Under the pieces are notes generated by a model, which worked only from the letters and a program-made list of their open reading frames with translations, had not been told where the DNA came from and did no database searches. Shown here piece after piece: positions 1 through 8,301 of a DNA stretch of 64,000 nt. Origin of the DNA: Amycolatopsis lexingtonensis (GTDB lineage: Bacteria; Actinomycetota; Actinomycetes; Mycobacteriales; Pseudonocardiaceae); the NCBI RefSeq assembly GCF_014873755.1, contig NZ_JADBEG010000001.1:10485001-10549000 (forward strand). The letters are read 5' to 3'. A program made the position numbers and the translations under genes. Numbering within the stretch: position 1 is the first letter of the stretch; every line of letters begins with the position of its first letter.

Positions 1-425
1 TCGTGCTGAACCGGACGTTCAACTTCCATTCCCACGCGGCCGTCGGAATCCAGCTCGTCTTGTACGTCGTCGCGATCGTCGTCAATTACGCCGCGTTTTT
101 GCTGGGTGTCGGCGCCGGCCTGACGGCGCTGGGCGTCGAATACCACGTCTCGCGGCTGCTCGCGGGCGCCTGCGAAGGCGTGTTCATGTACGCCGTGATG
201 CGCTGGGTGATCTTCCGCGACTCAGGTGAGCGACAGCTCGAGCGTGCCGGTGAGCCGGACCTCGCGGAGCAGGCGCTCGCCGGTGTCGAGGGTGCGGACC
301 GTGCCGTCGGGGTTCCAGCCGGCCCGGCGGTAGAAGCCCAGGCTGGCGTGGTCGCCCTGGGCGACCCAGGCGATGCCGCGGCCGGCGCCGTCGGCCCGCA
401 GGCCGGCGGCGGCCGTCGCGAGTAG
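1..425 (+). CDS. GtrA family membrane protein, 5' end outside window
   Basis: Partial gene, read in the frame whose codons begin at base 3. The visible part has a NRTFNF-like motif, two hydrophobic membrane segments and a closing RWVIFR, the pattern that ends GtrA-type flippase proteins (four-helix membrane proteins linked to transfer of lipid-linked sugars). After RWVIFRDSGER, at about base 235, the frame stays open for 61 Ala/Gly/Glu-rich residues that lie antisense to the convergent acetyltransferase gene. This tail is unlike the family, so either the protein has a non-conserved tail overlapping its neighbour by about 200 bp or a nearby frameshift hides the true stop. The family call is fairly sure; the 3' end is not. 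Confidence 0.6.
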   Translation, partial: VLNRTFNFHSHAAVGIQLVLYVVAIVVNYAAFLLGVGAGLTALGVEYHVSRLLAGACEGVFMYAVMRWVIFRDSGERQLERAGEPDLAEQALAGVEGADRAVGVPAGPAVEAQAGVVALGDPGDAAAGAVGPQAGGGRRE

Positions 426-779
426 CCGGCCGGCGTGGCCGCGCCGTCCCCACCGCGGCTCGACGAGCAGGGTGGCGATCAAGCCGGTGGAGCCCGCGTC
501 TTCGGGCAGGCTGCCGTCGGCGCCGGCGATCTCGCCCTCGGGCGCGCGGCCGGCGACGCAGAACCCGACGGTGTACTCGCCTTCGGTGGCGACGTAGACC
601 AGGCTCCCGGGGTACTCGATGGTCTCGGTCCAGGTACCGGCGAGGTCGGCGGCGTCCAGTTCGGCGAGCGCCTGCTTGCCCAGCAGGTCTTCGTAGGCGG
701 CGTGCCAGGTTTCGCGCTGGATGCGGGCGATCTCCGCGGCGTCGGACAGGTCGGCGGGGCGGACGGCGGCGTCGCTCAT
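222..779 (-). CDS. GNAT family N-acetyltransferase
   Basis: A 185-residue protein of typical single-domain GNAT length, transferring an acetyl group from acetyl-CoA to an unknown amine. It opens with the usual RPADLSDAAEIARI segment. The acetyl-CoA loop is near residues 115-125 (LLVEPRWGRRGHAGRLL, a variant of V-x-P-x-x-R-G-x-G), followed by a C-terminal GFYRRAGW strand typical of motif B. ATG start. It is convergent with the GtrA-like gene and divergent from the YcaQ-like gene, from which it is separated by about 60 bp. The substrate cannot be inferred. Confidence 0.85.
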   Translation of the reverse strand: MSDAAVRPADLSDAAEIARIQRETWHAAYEDLLGKQALAELDAADLAGTWTETIEYPGSLVYVATEGEYTVGFCVAGRAPEGEIAGADGSLPEDAGSTGLIATLLVEPRWGRRGHAGRLLATAAAGLRADGAGRGIAWVAQGDHASLGFYRRAGWNPDGTVRTLDTGERLLREVRLTGTLELSLT

Positions 780-838
780 GGGCCGAATCTATCGGGTCGC
801 CGAAAACTGTCGGTGGTGGCTGGCACCATGACCTCACC

Positions 839-2053
839 ATGCAAACGATCAGCGTCTCGACGGCCCGGAAGACCTTCCTGGCCGCACAGGGCTTCACCGA
901 CCCGCGTCCCTCCGGCGAGCCGTCCCGGCGGCACCTGAAACGCGTGCTTTCGCGCGTCCAGCTGCTGCAGCTGGACTCCGTGAACGTCGCGGTCCGGGCG
1001 CACTACATGCCGGTGTTTTCCCGCCTGGGCGCGTACGAGCCCGCGCTGCTGGACGCGGCGGCGTGGGCGCACTCGGCGCGCCAGCCGCGCCTCCTGGTGG
1101 AGACGTGGGCGCACGAGGCGAGCCTGCTGCCGATCGAGGACTGGCCGCTGATCCGCTCGGGCGCGAAGCGGGACGGCTGGTGGAAGCACTACGGCCCGTT
1201 GATCGAGAAGTCGCCGGGGCTGGTCGACGAGATCCTTTCGGTGGTCAAGGAACTCGGCCCGATCGGTGCGGGCGGCATCGAGCGCGAGGTCGAGGCGGAC
1301 GCGCAACGCCGCGGCCCCGGCTCGTGGTGGGAGCGTTCGGAAGTCAAGCGCGTCTGCGAGTACCTGTTCGGCATCGGCCAGCTGACTACAGGCACGCGCC
1401 GGTCGTTCGAGCGGCTGTACGACCTGACCGAACGGGTGGTGCCGCCGGACATCCTGGCGCGCACTGTCTCGGCGGAGGAGGGCGCGCGCGGGCTGATCGA
1501 GCGCTCGGCGCGCGCACTGGGCGTCGCGACGGAGACGGACCTGCGCGACTACTACCGCCTCGGCCCGGCGCCGGCCCGCCAGGCGGTGGCGGAGCTGGTC
1601 GAATCCGGTGTCCTGGAGCCGGTTTCGGTCCGCGGCTGGAAGCCGGTGGCGTACCGGCACGCCGAGGCCCGCACGCCGCGTTCGGTCACCGGGCGGGCGC
1701 TGCTGTGCCCGTTCGACCCGCTGATCTGGGAACGCGCCCGCACCGAGCGGCTCTTCGGGTTCCATTACCGGATCGAGATCTACGTCCCGGAGCCGAAGCG
1801 CGTCTACGGCTACTACGTGTTCCCGTTCCTGCTGGACGGCGAACTGGTCGCGCGGGTGGACCTGAAGTCCGATCGCGCGGTGGGCGTCCTACGGGTGCAC
1901 GGCGCCTTCGCGGAAGAAGGCGCGGACGTGGCACGCGTGCTCCCGGAACTGGCGGGGGAGCTGGGGCACATGGCGGAATGGCTCGGCCTGTCCGGCGTGG
2001 CGGTGGGCACCCGCGGCGACCTGGCCAAACCCCTGGCGAAACTGGTGCGCTGA
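839..2053 (+). CDS. YcaQ/AlkZ-family winged-helix DNA glycosylase
   Basis: 404 residues of the HTH_42 family, whose members AlkZ and YcaQ remove bulky alkylated bases and unhook DNA interstrand crosslinks. The catalytic segment is present as Q44-L45-D46 within LLQLDSVNV. The Q-hydrophobic-D form matches the YcaQ subgroup, whereas AlkZ has Q-hydrophobic-Q. The following RAHYMPVFSRLG and later winged-helix segments are also conserved in the family. Many actinomycetes carry several paralogues, some guarding clusters for DNA-damaging antibiotics; nothing next to this gene suggests such a cluster. ATG start 60 bp from the divergent GNAT gene; the unrecognised gene downstream follows after 20 bp. 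Confidence 0.85.
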   Translation: MQTISVSTARKTFLAAQGFTDPRPSGEPSRRHLKRVLSRVQLLQLDSVNVAVRAHYMPVFSRLGAYEPALLDAAAWAHSARQPRLLVETWAHEASLLPIEDWPLIRSGAKRDGWWKHYGPLIEKSPGLVDEILSVVKELGPIGAGGIEREVEADAQRRGPGSWWERSEVKRVCEYLFGIGQLTTGTRRSFERLYDLTERVVPPDILARTVSAEEGARGLIERSARALGVATETDLRDYYRLGPAPARQAVAELVESGVLEPVSVRGWKPVAYRHAEARTPRSVTGRALLCPFDPLIWERARTERLFGFHYRIEIYVPEPKRVYGYYVFPFLLDGELVARVDLKSDRAVGVLRVHGAFAEEGADVARVLPELAGELGHMAEWLGLSGVAVGTRGDLAKPLAKLVR

Positions 2054-2073
2054 CGATGCCCGGGGGGTGGTGA

Positions 2074-3372
2074 ATGGAGCCGTTGACGGCGATCTCGGTG
2101 ATCGCGGCGAAGTACGGCGTGTCGCAGCTGGTCGGTGCCCTTTCCGGGGACGACGACCTCGGCGGGCTGGCCGCGGAGCTGCTCGGCGCGGTGACGGCGA
2201 GCGAAGACCGGCTGAGCACCCAGCTGGCCGGGCTCGGCCGGCAGCTGGACGAGCTGCTGGACCAGCGGTACACGACCGCGCTCGCCGCCGGTCAGCGCAC
2301 CCTGCGCGACCTCGTGTCGGCGCCGTCCGAGGCACGCCAAGCGGAATGGACGCGGGCGCGGGACCTCTTCCGCGAAGCCTCGGCGACGGCCCGGTCACCG
2401 CTGCAGGAGGCGGTGGCCGAGCGGTATGTCGCCCTGTGCTTCGTGGCTCTCGGCTGGCCGGACGCGGCCCGCACGGCGTGGGGAGAGGTGAACCGCGCCG
2501 CGTTCGAGGCGCTGATGGACGCCTTGCCGCTCGTCGGCCCCGCGGCGTACGACCGTGCCCGCGAGCAGGCCGGGCTCTCGAGCCGGGGCCGCCGCTCGGC
2601 GCGTCGCGAACGCGAGGTCGACGAGAAGAGCCGCGAGATCATCGCCGCGGCGGGCGAGGCGGTGCCGCTCGCCCTCAGCCTGCTCGCCGAACCGGCAGCG
2701 CTCTCGGACGACGCGGGGCCCCACGTCGAGCTGATCCGGCCCGAGGGGTTCGGCACGGAGCAGCGGTTGACGCGTCCCGCGCAGGTCTGGATCACCCCCG
2801 GCGGGCCCGACCAGGGCCAGTTCCGCGTGCGGCCCGAGGACCGGCTTTCGCCCCTCGGGCTGCGACAGGTCTTCGGCCCGCTTTCGGTGGAGTGGACGCT
2901 CGAGGGACATTCCGACGACTTGCCCCGCGCGGGTGCGATGGCCAAAGACCTCGACGAGGTGCGGGCCGTCGTGAAGCAGGTCGCTCCCGCGGCCGTGGCC
3001 GAGCTGGGCGAGAAGCTGCTGGGCACCCTGTGGCTCCACATGTCGTCGATCGCGAAGCCGGACAACGACTTCGCCGTGGTGGTTCGTGCGGATCCGGGAC
3101 TGCGCCGGCCACTGGACCTGTTCCTGGCCAACCGCGTGGAAGTGCCCTACCTGCCGACCCTCTTCTGGGGCTGGCCACGGACGCGCGTCTTGGAGCCGGG
3201 GGAGGCGGAGATCCGGCTGCGCGAGGCCGCCTACGGGGGCGACTTCAAGGGCTTCGACGGCAGCCTCTTCCTGAACGGTGTCCTGGCGTTCCACAACACC
3301 GACCGCACGATCGTCCGCGAACCGCGGTGGGAGGAGATCCGCTGGGACAACCGGCACCGGCTAGGGCAATGA
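2074..3372 (+). CDS. Protein of unknown function, 432 aa
   Basis: I do not recognise this family. The N-terminal half (residues 1-150) is predicted helical, with a coiled-coil-like stretch around residues 40-75 and no signal peptide or membrane segment. Residues 170-190 are strongly basic and acidic. The C-terminal 150 residues are rich in aromatic and charged positions and look like a compact mixed alpha/beta domain. The ATG is preceded by a G-rich Shine-Dalgarno-like stretch, and codon use is like the neighbours, so it is a real gene. It lies 20 bp after the YcaQ-like gene and could be cotranscribed. Its last 12 bp overlap the convergent TetR gene. Confidence 0.65.
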   Translation: MEPLTAISVIAAKYGVSQLVGALSGDDDLGGLAAELLGAVTASEDRLSTQLAGLGRQLDELLDQRYTTALAAGQRTLRDLVSAPSEARQAEWTRARDLFREASATARSPLQEAVAERYVALCFVALGWPDAARTAWGEVNRAAFEALMDALPLVGPAAYDRAREQAGLSSRGRRSARREREVDEKSREIIAAAGEAVPLALSLLAEPAALSDDAGPHVELIRPEGFGTEQRLTRPAQVWITPGGPDQGQFRVRPEDRLSPLGLRQVFGPLSVEWTLEGHSDDLPRAGAMAKDLDEVRAVVKQVAPAAVAELGEKLLGTLWLHMSSIAKPDNDFAVVVRADPGLRRPLDLFLANRVEVPYLPTLFWGWPRTRVLEPGEAEIRLREAAYGGDFKGFDGSLFLNGVLAFHNTDRTIVREPRWEEIRWDNRHRLGQ

Positions 3373-4035
3373 GTGCACCGCGCCGATCCCGGTCAGGATG
3401 AGGTCGACACCTGCCAGGAACTGCTCGCGGTCGTCGTGGTCGCGCACTTCGGCGGCGACCTCTCGCATGAACGGGTATTCCTCGGCGTCGAGTCCCGCCC
3501 AAGCGGTCGACACAGCGTCGAGGAACTCGCTGCGATCCTTGCCGTTCGTCACGACGCGCGCGTTCGCGGCGTTCTGGCCGGCGGCGCCGAGGACGTAGTG
3601 CACCAGCGCCGAGGTCGCCGTGAACCAGCTGCCCTTCGGCACGCCCAGGTCGCGGACGTGCCGTCCGATGCTCTCGAAGATCTTCGGCGTTATCAGGCCC
3701 GAGGGGCCGCGCGACAGCTGCGCCGAAAGCTGCGGCGCGAGCCACGGGTGGCCCTCGATCGCGTCGAAGAGGCCGAGCGCGACGGCGCGGACCTCGTCCC
3801 GGGGTGATCCCGCGGCACGCTCGGCGGCCAGGGCGCCCGCGACCACCGCGTAGGTCGCGGCGTCGAGCAGTTCGCCCTTGTTCGCCACGTGCCAGTAGAT
3901 CGCCCCGGGTCCGGTGGCGAGGCGCTCGGTCAGCGCCCGGAACGTCAAACCGCTCTCGCCGTCGGCGTCGAGGAGCTCGACCGCCGTCTCGATGATGCGC
4001 GCCCGCGAGAGGGCTACCGCGCGCCGTTGTGCCAT
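3361..4035 (-). CDS. TetR/AcrR family transcriptional repressor
   Basis: 224 residues: N-terminal TetR helix-turn-helix (residues 8-55, including GAIYWHVANKGELLDAA, the recognition-helix pattern) and a ligand-binding C-terminal domain of the TetR_C type. It is divergently transcribed from a flavin monooxygenase, with two tandem inverted repeats between them, the classic arrangement of a repressor controlling a detoxifying enzyme and itself. The likely inducer is a substrate of the monooxygenase, but its identity cannot be read from sequence. Confidence 0.9.
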   Translation of the reverse strand: MAQRRAVALSRARIIETAVELLDADGESGLTFRALTERLATGPGAIYWHVANKGELLDAATYAVVAGALAAERAAGSPRDEVRAVALGLFDAIEGHPWLAPQLSAQLSRGPSGLITPKIFESIGRHVRDLGVPKGSWFTATSALVHYVLGAAGQNAANARVVTNGKDRSEFLDAVSTAWAGLDAEEYPFMREVAAEVRDHDDREQFLAGVDLILTGIGAVHSLP

Positions 4036-4043
4036 GCCTCATC

Positions 4044-4088
4044 TTGACACGTCTGGAATGACGTTCCAAGATTGGAACAACATTCCAA
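4044..4088 (+). promoter_or_regulatory. Promoter with two tandem TetR operators
   Basis: TTGACA at 4044-4049, a 17-nt spacer and CAAGAT at 4067-4072 form a -35/-10 pair reading toward the monooxygenase. Two inverted repeats overlay it: TGGAA-N5-TTCCA at 4054-4068 and TTGGAA-N5-TTCCAA at 4072-4088, with centres 19 bp apart. Repressor dimers on both would cover the -10 and the start region. The operator assignment is inferred from symmetry and from the divergent tetR neighbour. Confidence 0.75.
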
Positions 4089-4102
4089 AGAGAGGAGTCG
4101 CC

Positions 4103-5221
4103 ATGTCCGACCCCGTAGTGATCGTCGGCGCCGGGCTCGGCGGGCTCACGCTCGCGCGCGTCCTGCACGTCCACGGCGTCCCGGCCACGGTCTACGAAGC
4201 GGAGAGCTCGCCTTCGGCGCGTACGCAGGGCGGGATGCTCGACATCCACGAGCGCAACGGCCAGGCGGCGCTCGAGGCCGCGGGCCTGACCGACGGCTTC
4301 CGCGCCCTGATCCTCGAAGGCCGTGAAGCGACGCGCGTGCTGGACCGGACGGGCAAGGTCCTGCTCGACGAGCCGGACGACGGCACCGGCACCCGCCCCG
4401 AGGTCCAGCGCGGCGAGCTGCGCCGGCTCCTCCTGGACTCGCTGCCCGCGGACACGGTCCGCTGGGGCCGCAAGGTCACCGGCGCCCGCGCCCTCGGCGA
4501 CGGCCGCCACGAGCTGACGTTCGCCGACGGCACGACAACGGTCACCGGCCTGCTGGTCGGCGCGGACGGCGCGTGGTCCCGCGTCCGCCCGCTGGTGTCG
4601 GCCGCGGTCCCGGAGTACGTCGGCACGTCGTTCATCGAGACGTTCCTGTTTGACGCCGACGCCCGCCACCCGGCGACCGCGAAGGCGGCCGGCGGAGGAG
4701 CGCTGCTGGTGCCGGAGCCGGGCAAGGGCATCCAAGCGCACCGCGAAGCCGGCGACACGCTCCACACGTACGTGATGCTGTCCAAGCCGCAGGACTGGTT
4801 CCCCGACTTCACCGACGAGGCGGCGGCCAGGGCGCAGGTCGCGGCCGAGTTCGAGGGCTGGGCCCCGGAACTGACGGCCTTGATCACCGACGGCGAGACC
4901 CCACCGGTGCTGCGCCCGATCCACACCCTGCCGCCCGGCCACCGCTGGCCCCGCACCCCGGGAGTGACCCTCCTGGGCGACGCGGCCCACCTGTCGGTCC
5001 CGAACGGCGAAGGAGCCAACCTCGCCATGCAGGACGGCGCCGAACTGGGCCGCGCGATCGCCGCCCACCCGGACGATGTGGAGGCCGCGCTGGCGGAGTA
5101 CGAGGAGGCGCTGTTCCCGCGCAGTGCGGAGGAGGCGGCGGAGGCCACTCGGGACTTCGAGTTGTGCTTCGGCGCGGAGACGCCGCACAGCCTCATCGCC
5201 TTGCTGACCGGGCAGGGTTGA
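4103..5221 (+). CDS. FAD-dependent monooxygenase, TetX-like
   Basis: 372 residues of the group A flavoprotein monooxygenase family. The N terminus has the dinucleotide-binding GxGxxG (VIVGAGLGGL, residues 6-15). A later GADG motif and LLGDAAHLSVPNGEGAN (GD motif contacting the flavin ribityl) complete the FAD site. The QGGMLDIHERNGQAAL segment resembles TetX-type enzymes that hydroxylate tetracyclines and other aromatic compounds. The ATG at 4103 is chosen because it has a GAGAGGAG ribosome-binding site and the frame upstream runs through the operators. Probably repressed by the adjacent TetR protein. Tetracycline as substrate is only one possibility. Confidence 0.88.
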   Translation: MSDPVVIVGAGLGGLTLARVLHVHGVPATVYEAESSPSARTQGGMLDIHERNGQAALEAAGLTDGFRALILEGREATRVLDRTGKVLLDEPDDGTGTRPEVQRGELRRLLLDSLPADTVRWGRKVTGARALGDGRHELTFADGTTTVTGLLVGADGAWSRVRPLVSAAVPEYVGTSFIETFLFDADARHPATAKAAGGGALLVPEPGKGIQAHREAGDTLHTYVMLSKPQDWFPDFTDEAAARAQVAAEFEGWAPELTALITDGETPPVLRPIHTLPPGHRWPRTPGVTLLGDAAHLSVPNGEGANLAMQDGAELGRAIAAHPDDVEAALAEYEEALFPRSAEEAAEATRDFELCFGAETPHSLIALLTGQG

Positions 5222-5465
5222 GGTTCTGCGGCTGTCCACAGTGGACTCGATGGCGGTGGTGGCGTCGGGACGTTTTTCCTGGGTGCGCAGGACTGCCGGG
5301 GCGGGGATCGCGCATCGTTCGCCGCCGCCGCCGCTGGCGCGGCAACCCCAAGCGCAGCCGAGGCCGCTCCGCAACCGCCGCAACCGCAGTCGTTGCCAGC
5401 GGCCGCCGCACCATCGCAGCCGCAGCCGCGGCAAAGCTGCAGCCGCCGCGACCCCCGCGCACAAA

Positions 5466-5505
5466 GACGGGCCGCTCCCGGCACCCCCACCGGGAACGGC
5501 CCGTC
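5466..5505 (-). terminator. Intrinsic terminator between convergent genes
   Basis: Arms at 5466-5481 and 5490-5505 pair over 16 bp with one mismatch around an 8-nt loop. On the minus strand the hairpin lies 11 bp after the DUF4097 stop codon and is followed by TTTGT, so it best terminates that transcript; it may also stop the monooxygenase message. The stretch between 5222 and 5465 is low-complexity GCC/GCA-rich sequence in which no convincing gene was seen. Confidence 0.7.
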
Positions 5506-5515
5506 TCCCCCTTAC

Positions 5516-6427
5516 TCAGCCGGCCGCGCGCGTCACCACGGCGTTGCCGGAGCCCGTCCGGGCTCGCACCCGCAACTTCACTTCCCCCTCGGGCGCCGCC
5601 TCCAGCACGTCCAGCTCACTCGAAACCCGGCCCCCGCTGGAAGTCAGGTCGATCTCTGCCGCGGTCCCGCCGCGGATGCCGATCCGCACCTCGCCCGACC
5701 CCGTGATCAAGTCCAGCGATCCCGAAGCCGCGTCCGCCACCGACAGGTCGCCGCTGCCGGTGCGGGCCATCACCTCGCCCGACACCGCGCCCAGCCAGAC
5801 GTTGCCCGTTCCCGTCGCGAGCGTCGCCGAGCCCGCCAGTGACGATGCCTCGACGCTGCCGCTGCCGCTGCGGAGCTGGAGCCCCGCCAAGGTCGGGCCG
5901 AGGGTGATGCCGCCGCTGCCGGTGCGGATCGTGGCCGAGCCGTCCGCGCGGTCGAGCTTGACCTCGCCCGAGCCCGTCAGCAGGTCGACGCGGCCGGCCG
6001 AACCGGTCACCGTCACGTCCGCCGCGCCCGCGCGCACCTCCACGTGCGAGCCGGCCGGGGCGTGGACCTTCACCGCCAGTGCGACGTTCCGCAGCTGCCA
6101 CGCCTTCGGCGCCTGGACGACCAGGCGGTTGCCGAGCTTCTCGATCCGGCTCTGCCGCACCGCTTCGGCGGGGGAGGCCGCCGGGTCGACGCCCAGCTGG
6201 TCGCCGAAGCGCTCGCCGACCCACGACAGCAGGTTGTTCACCCCCGCCACCCACGGCTGCTGCTCGCCCTGGTCGTGCCGCAGCTCCACCCGCGCGCCGG
6301 AATCCCCGTCGAGGACGATCTCGACGCGGCCGATCGTCACGCTGACGTCGAGCTCCAGCGGGACCTCGGTCTCGAAGTCGTCGATCCGCACCAGCTCGTC
6401 GGCCGGCGTCGTCTGCTCTTCACTCAT
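5516..6427 (-). CDS. DUF4097-type beta-repeat protein
   Basis: 303 residues without signal peptide. From about residue 110 on, the chain is a run of short strands each ending in a TGSG or SGSG turn (for example LLTGSGEVKL, IRTGSGGITL, LRSGSGSVEA), the signature of the DUF4097 parallel beta-helix repeats. The N-terminal 100 residues form a separate domain. It starts 11 bp after the ribbon-helix-helix gene and is almost certainly cotranscribed with it; the RHH-plus-DUF4097 pair recurs in actinobacteria. Function unknown. Confidence 0.8.
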   Translation of the reverse strand: MSEEQTTPADELVRIDDFETEVPLELDVSVTIGRVEIVLDGDSGARVELRHDQGEQQPWVAGVNNLLSWVGERFGDQLGVDPAASPAEAVRQSRIEKLGNRLVVQAPKAWQLRNVALAVKVHAPAGSHVEVRAGAADVTVTGSAGRVDLLTGSGEVKLDRADGSATIRTGSGGITLGPTLAGLQLRSGSGSVEASSLAGSATLATGTGNVWLGAVSGEVMARTGSGDLSVADAASGSLDLITGSGEVRIGIRGGTAAEIDLTSSGGRVSSELDVLEAAPEGEVKLRVRARTGSGNAVVTRAAG

Positions 6428-6438
6428 TTTCGGCCCCC

Positions 6439-6942
6439 TCAGCCTTGGACCCAGCCGTGCAGGCGCGACCCGGAGCGGTCGTCCTTGCCGTGGTGCTGCT
6501 TGTGGGCGCCGCCGAGCGCGCCCTGCACCGCCTGGGACACGAACGTGTTCAGTGAGACGCCCTGCGCCGCCGCCGCGCGCTCGGCCTGGCCCTTGATCTG
6601 CTCGACCAGGCGCAGCGTGATGCGGGTGATGTCGCCGCCGTCGATCGGTGGTGGTGGCGGCGTGGTGTCACGTGGTGTCGCGCGTGACGCCGGCTCTTCG
6701 GCGGCGCCGGAGACGACCACGCGGACGTCGCGCCCGTCGAGCCGCACGTCCACGACCTGGCCCGGCAGAGCGGCCGTGACCTCGGCGGCGAGGTCGGCGA
6801 GGGCGTTCATCAGCGTCAGTCGGACGGCGGGTTCGAGCGCGGAGGACAGCAGCGCGGCCGCTCGCCGGGTCTGCTCGTCCCCGGCGGCAGCCGTGTTCGC
6901 GAGGTCCTCGCGAAGGTTGGCGATGTACGGCGTCAGGTCCAT
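6439..6942 (-). CDS. HicB-like ribbon-helix-helix regulator
   Basis: 167 residues. The C-terminal part (about residues 105-145: [20 protein letters not shown], then [16 protein letters not shown]) is a ribbon-helix-helix DNA-binding unit with the [12 protein letters not shown] helix characteristic of HicB/Arc-type repressors. The N-terminal 90 residues are helical and a Pro-rich linker separates the halves. No HicA toxin lies next to it; the partner gene encodes a DUF4097 protein. A perfect inverted repeat immediately upstream suggests autoregulation. Confidence 0.75.
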   Translation of the reverse strand: MDLTPYIANLREDLANTAAAGDEQTRRAAALLSSALEPAVRLTLMNALADLAAEVTAALPGQVVDVRLDGRDVRVVVSGAAEEPASRATPRDTTPPPPPIDGGDITRITLRLVEQIKGQAERAAAAQGVSLNTFVSQAVQGALGGAHKQHHGKDDRSGSRLHGWVQG

Positions 6943-6972
6943 GACACCACTATGACGTCATCGGTGGTGTCA
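6942..6972. promoter_or_regulatory. Candidate RHH operator in the divergent rhh-thyX region
   Basis: A perfect 9-bp inverted repeat, TGACACCAC at 6942-6950 and GTGGTGTCA at 6964-6972, encloses a 10-bp palindrome ATGACGTCAT at 6952-6961. It begins at the initiation codon of the HicB-like gene and precedes thyX by 50 bp. The 9-mer GTGGTGTCA recurs inside the regulator gene at 6662-6670. Autoregulation is inferred from position and symmetry. Confidence 0.6.
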
Positions 6973-7023
6973 GTCAAGGAAGCGGATAGGCTGCCGGGGG
7001 AGTCGTGGAGAAGGAGTGCTGAC

Positions 7024-7776
7024 GTGACCGAAACCGTGTCACCCCGGGTGCAGCTGATCGCGAAAACGGAGTTCTTCCCACCCGAGGACGTCCCGTGGTC
7101 GACCGACGCCGACGGCGGCGAGGCGCTGGCCGAGTTCGCCGGCCGGGCCTGCTACCAGTCGTGGAAGAAGCCGAACCCCGCCACCGCGACCAACGCCGGC
7201 TACCTCGAGCACATCATCGACGTCGGGCACCTTTCGGTGCTGGAGCACGGCACGGTCACCTTCTATATCACCGGCATCTCGCGGTCGCTGACGCACGAGC
7301 TGATCCGCCACCGCCACTTCTCCTACTCCCAGCTCTCGCAGCGCTACGTCCCGGAGCGCACCGCCGCCGTCGTCGAACCGGACGTGATCGCGAACGACCC
7401 GGTCCTGCACGAGAAGTTCCTCGCCGCGACGCAGGCGAGCGTCGACGCCTACAACGAGCTCCTCGCCGGCCTGGAGGAGAAGTTCGCCGACGTCCCGAGC
7501 GCGACGCTGCGCCGCAAGCAGGCCCGCCAGGCCGCGCGGGCCGTGCTGCCGAACGCGACCGAGACGCGGATCGTCGTCACCGGCAACTACCGGGCCTGGC
7601 GCCACTTCGTCGCGATGCGCGCGACCGAGCACGCCGACGTCGAGATCCGGGAACTCGCCGTCGAATGCCTGCGCCAGCTGCAGAAAGCCGCCGCGAACGT
7701 GTTCGCGGACTTCACGATCTCGACGCTGCCCGACGGCACCGAGATCGCCACTAGCCCGAAGGTGTTCGAAGGCTGA
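7024..7776 (+). CDS. thyX: FAD-dependent thymidylate synthase ThyX
   Basis: 250 residues, the normal ThyX length. It makes dTMP from dUMP using methylenetetrahydrofolate and NAD(P)H, with FAD as hydride carrier. The family signature RHR-x7-S is present at R95-H96-R97 to S105. The GTG at 7024 is chosen over an upstream in-frame ATG at 6952 because it has an AAGGAG site and the upstream ATG lies inside the candidate operator. The next gene begins on the last base of the thyX stop, implying translational coupling. The order thyX...dapA-RNase J is shared with mycobacteria. Confidence 0.95.
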   Translation: MTETVSPRVQLIAKTEFFPPEDVPWSTDADGGEALAEFAGRACYQSWKKPNPATATNAGYLEHIIDVGHLSVLEHGTVTFYITGISRSLTHELIRHRHFSYSQLSQRYVPERTAAVVEPDVIANDPVLHEKFLAATQASVDAYNELLAGLEEKFADVPSATLRRKQARQAARAVLPNATETRIVVTGNYRAWRHFVAMRATEHADVEIRELAVECLRQLQKAAANVFADFTISTLPDGTEIATSPKVFEG

Positions 7777-8171
7777 TGAAACGACTCGCGATCGACGTCC
7801 GGCCCGGTGAGTACGCCGTCGTCCGGCTGCCCGCGGACGCCCCGGTGCCCGCCGAGCTCTTCGAGCCGGGCGAGGCCTTCGTCTCGGTCACGCGCACCCC
7901 CGAGGAGCTGTCGGTGATCTGCCCGGCCGGCCGCGAGCCGGGCGGCAGCACGGCGGCGGAGGACGGCTGGCGGCTCCTGTCGGTCCGCGGCCCGCTGGAG
8001 TTCACCCTGACCGGCATCATCGCCGCGCTGGCTTCGGAGCTGGCCGCGGCCGGCGTCGCGCTGTTCTCGATGTCGACGTTCGACACCGACCACATCCTGG
8101 TCCGCGGCGCCGACCTCGAGCACGCGGTGAAGGCGCTGCGCGAGTCCGGCCACGAGGTCGCGCTGCCCTGA
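7776..8171 (+). CDS. ACT-domain protein (CASTOR-like)
   Basis: 131 residues with two ACT-like halves (about residues 5-55 and 60-128; the second contains GPLEFTLTGIIAALASELAAAGV and the LFSMSTFDTDHILVR strand), as in the small ACT proteins that sense amino acids. No enzymatic domain is attached. The ATG overlaps the thyX stop by one base. The ligand and regulatory target are unknown. Confidence 0.8.
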   Translation: MKRLAIDVRPGEYAVVRLPADAPVPAELFEPGEAFVSVTRTPEELSVICPAGREPGGSTAAEDGWRLLSVRGPLEFTLTGIIAALASELAAAGVALFSMSTFDTDHILVRGADLEHAVKALRESGHEVALP

Positions 8172-8230
8172 CGCCCGTTCGGAGGGGCGGTCACCGGGTA
8201 CTCCGGGCGGGACGGTGGGAACCGTCACCC

Positions 8231-8265
8231 TTGTGATCGAAAGTTCGGCACGCCTAAACTTCGAT
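8231..8265 (+). promoter_or_regulatory. Candidate mntH promoter and metalloregulator site
   Basis: TTGTGA at 8231-8236 and TAAACT at 8255-8260 (18-nt spacer) form a plausible promoter. An imperfect inverted repeat, ATCGAAAGTT at 8236-8245 against AACTTCGAT at 8257-8265 (one bulged base), overlies it. A site of this kind upstream of an Nramp gene would suit an MntR/DtxR-type regulator; that link is inference. A small hairpin (8211-8216 with 8221-8226) just upstream may end the thyX transcript. Confidence 0.45.
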
Positions 8266-8301
8266 TTGGGGTCCCCGACATCCGGTTGAGAGGCAGGCGC
8301 C

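Noticed and set aside
235..425. C-terminal 61 residues of the GtrA-like frame as a conserved domain
   Set aside because: It is antisense to the well-supported GNAT gene and matches nothing in the GtrA family; kept only as a possible tail.
5222..5465. Open frames in the GCC/GCA-rich stretch between convergent genes
   Set aside because: Low-complexity Ala/Arg-rich translations in several frames, no ribosome-binding site, no family pattern; treated as noncoding.
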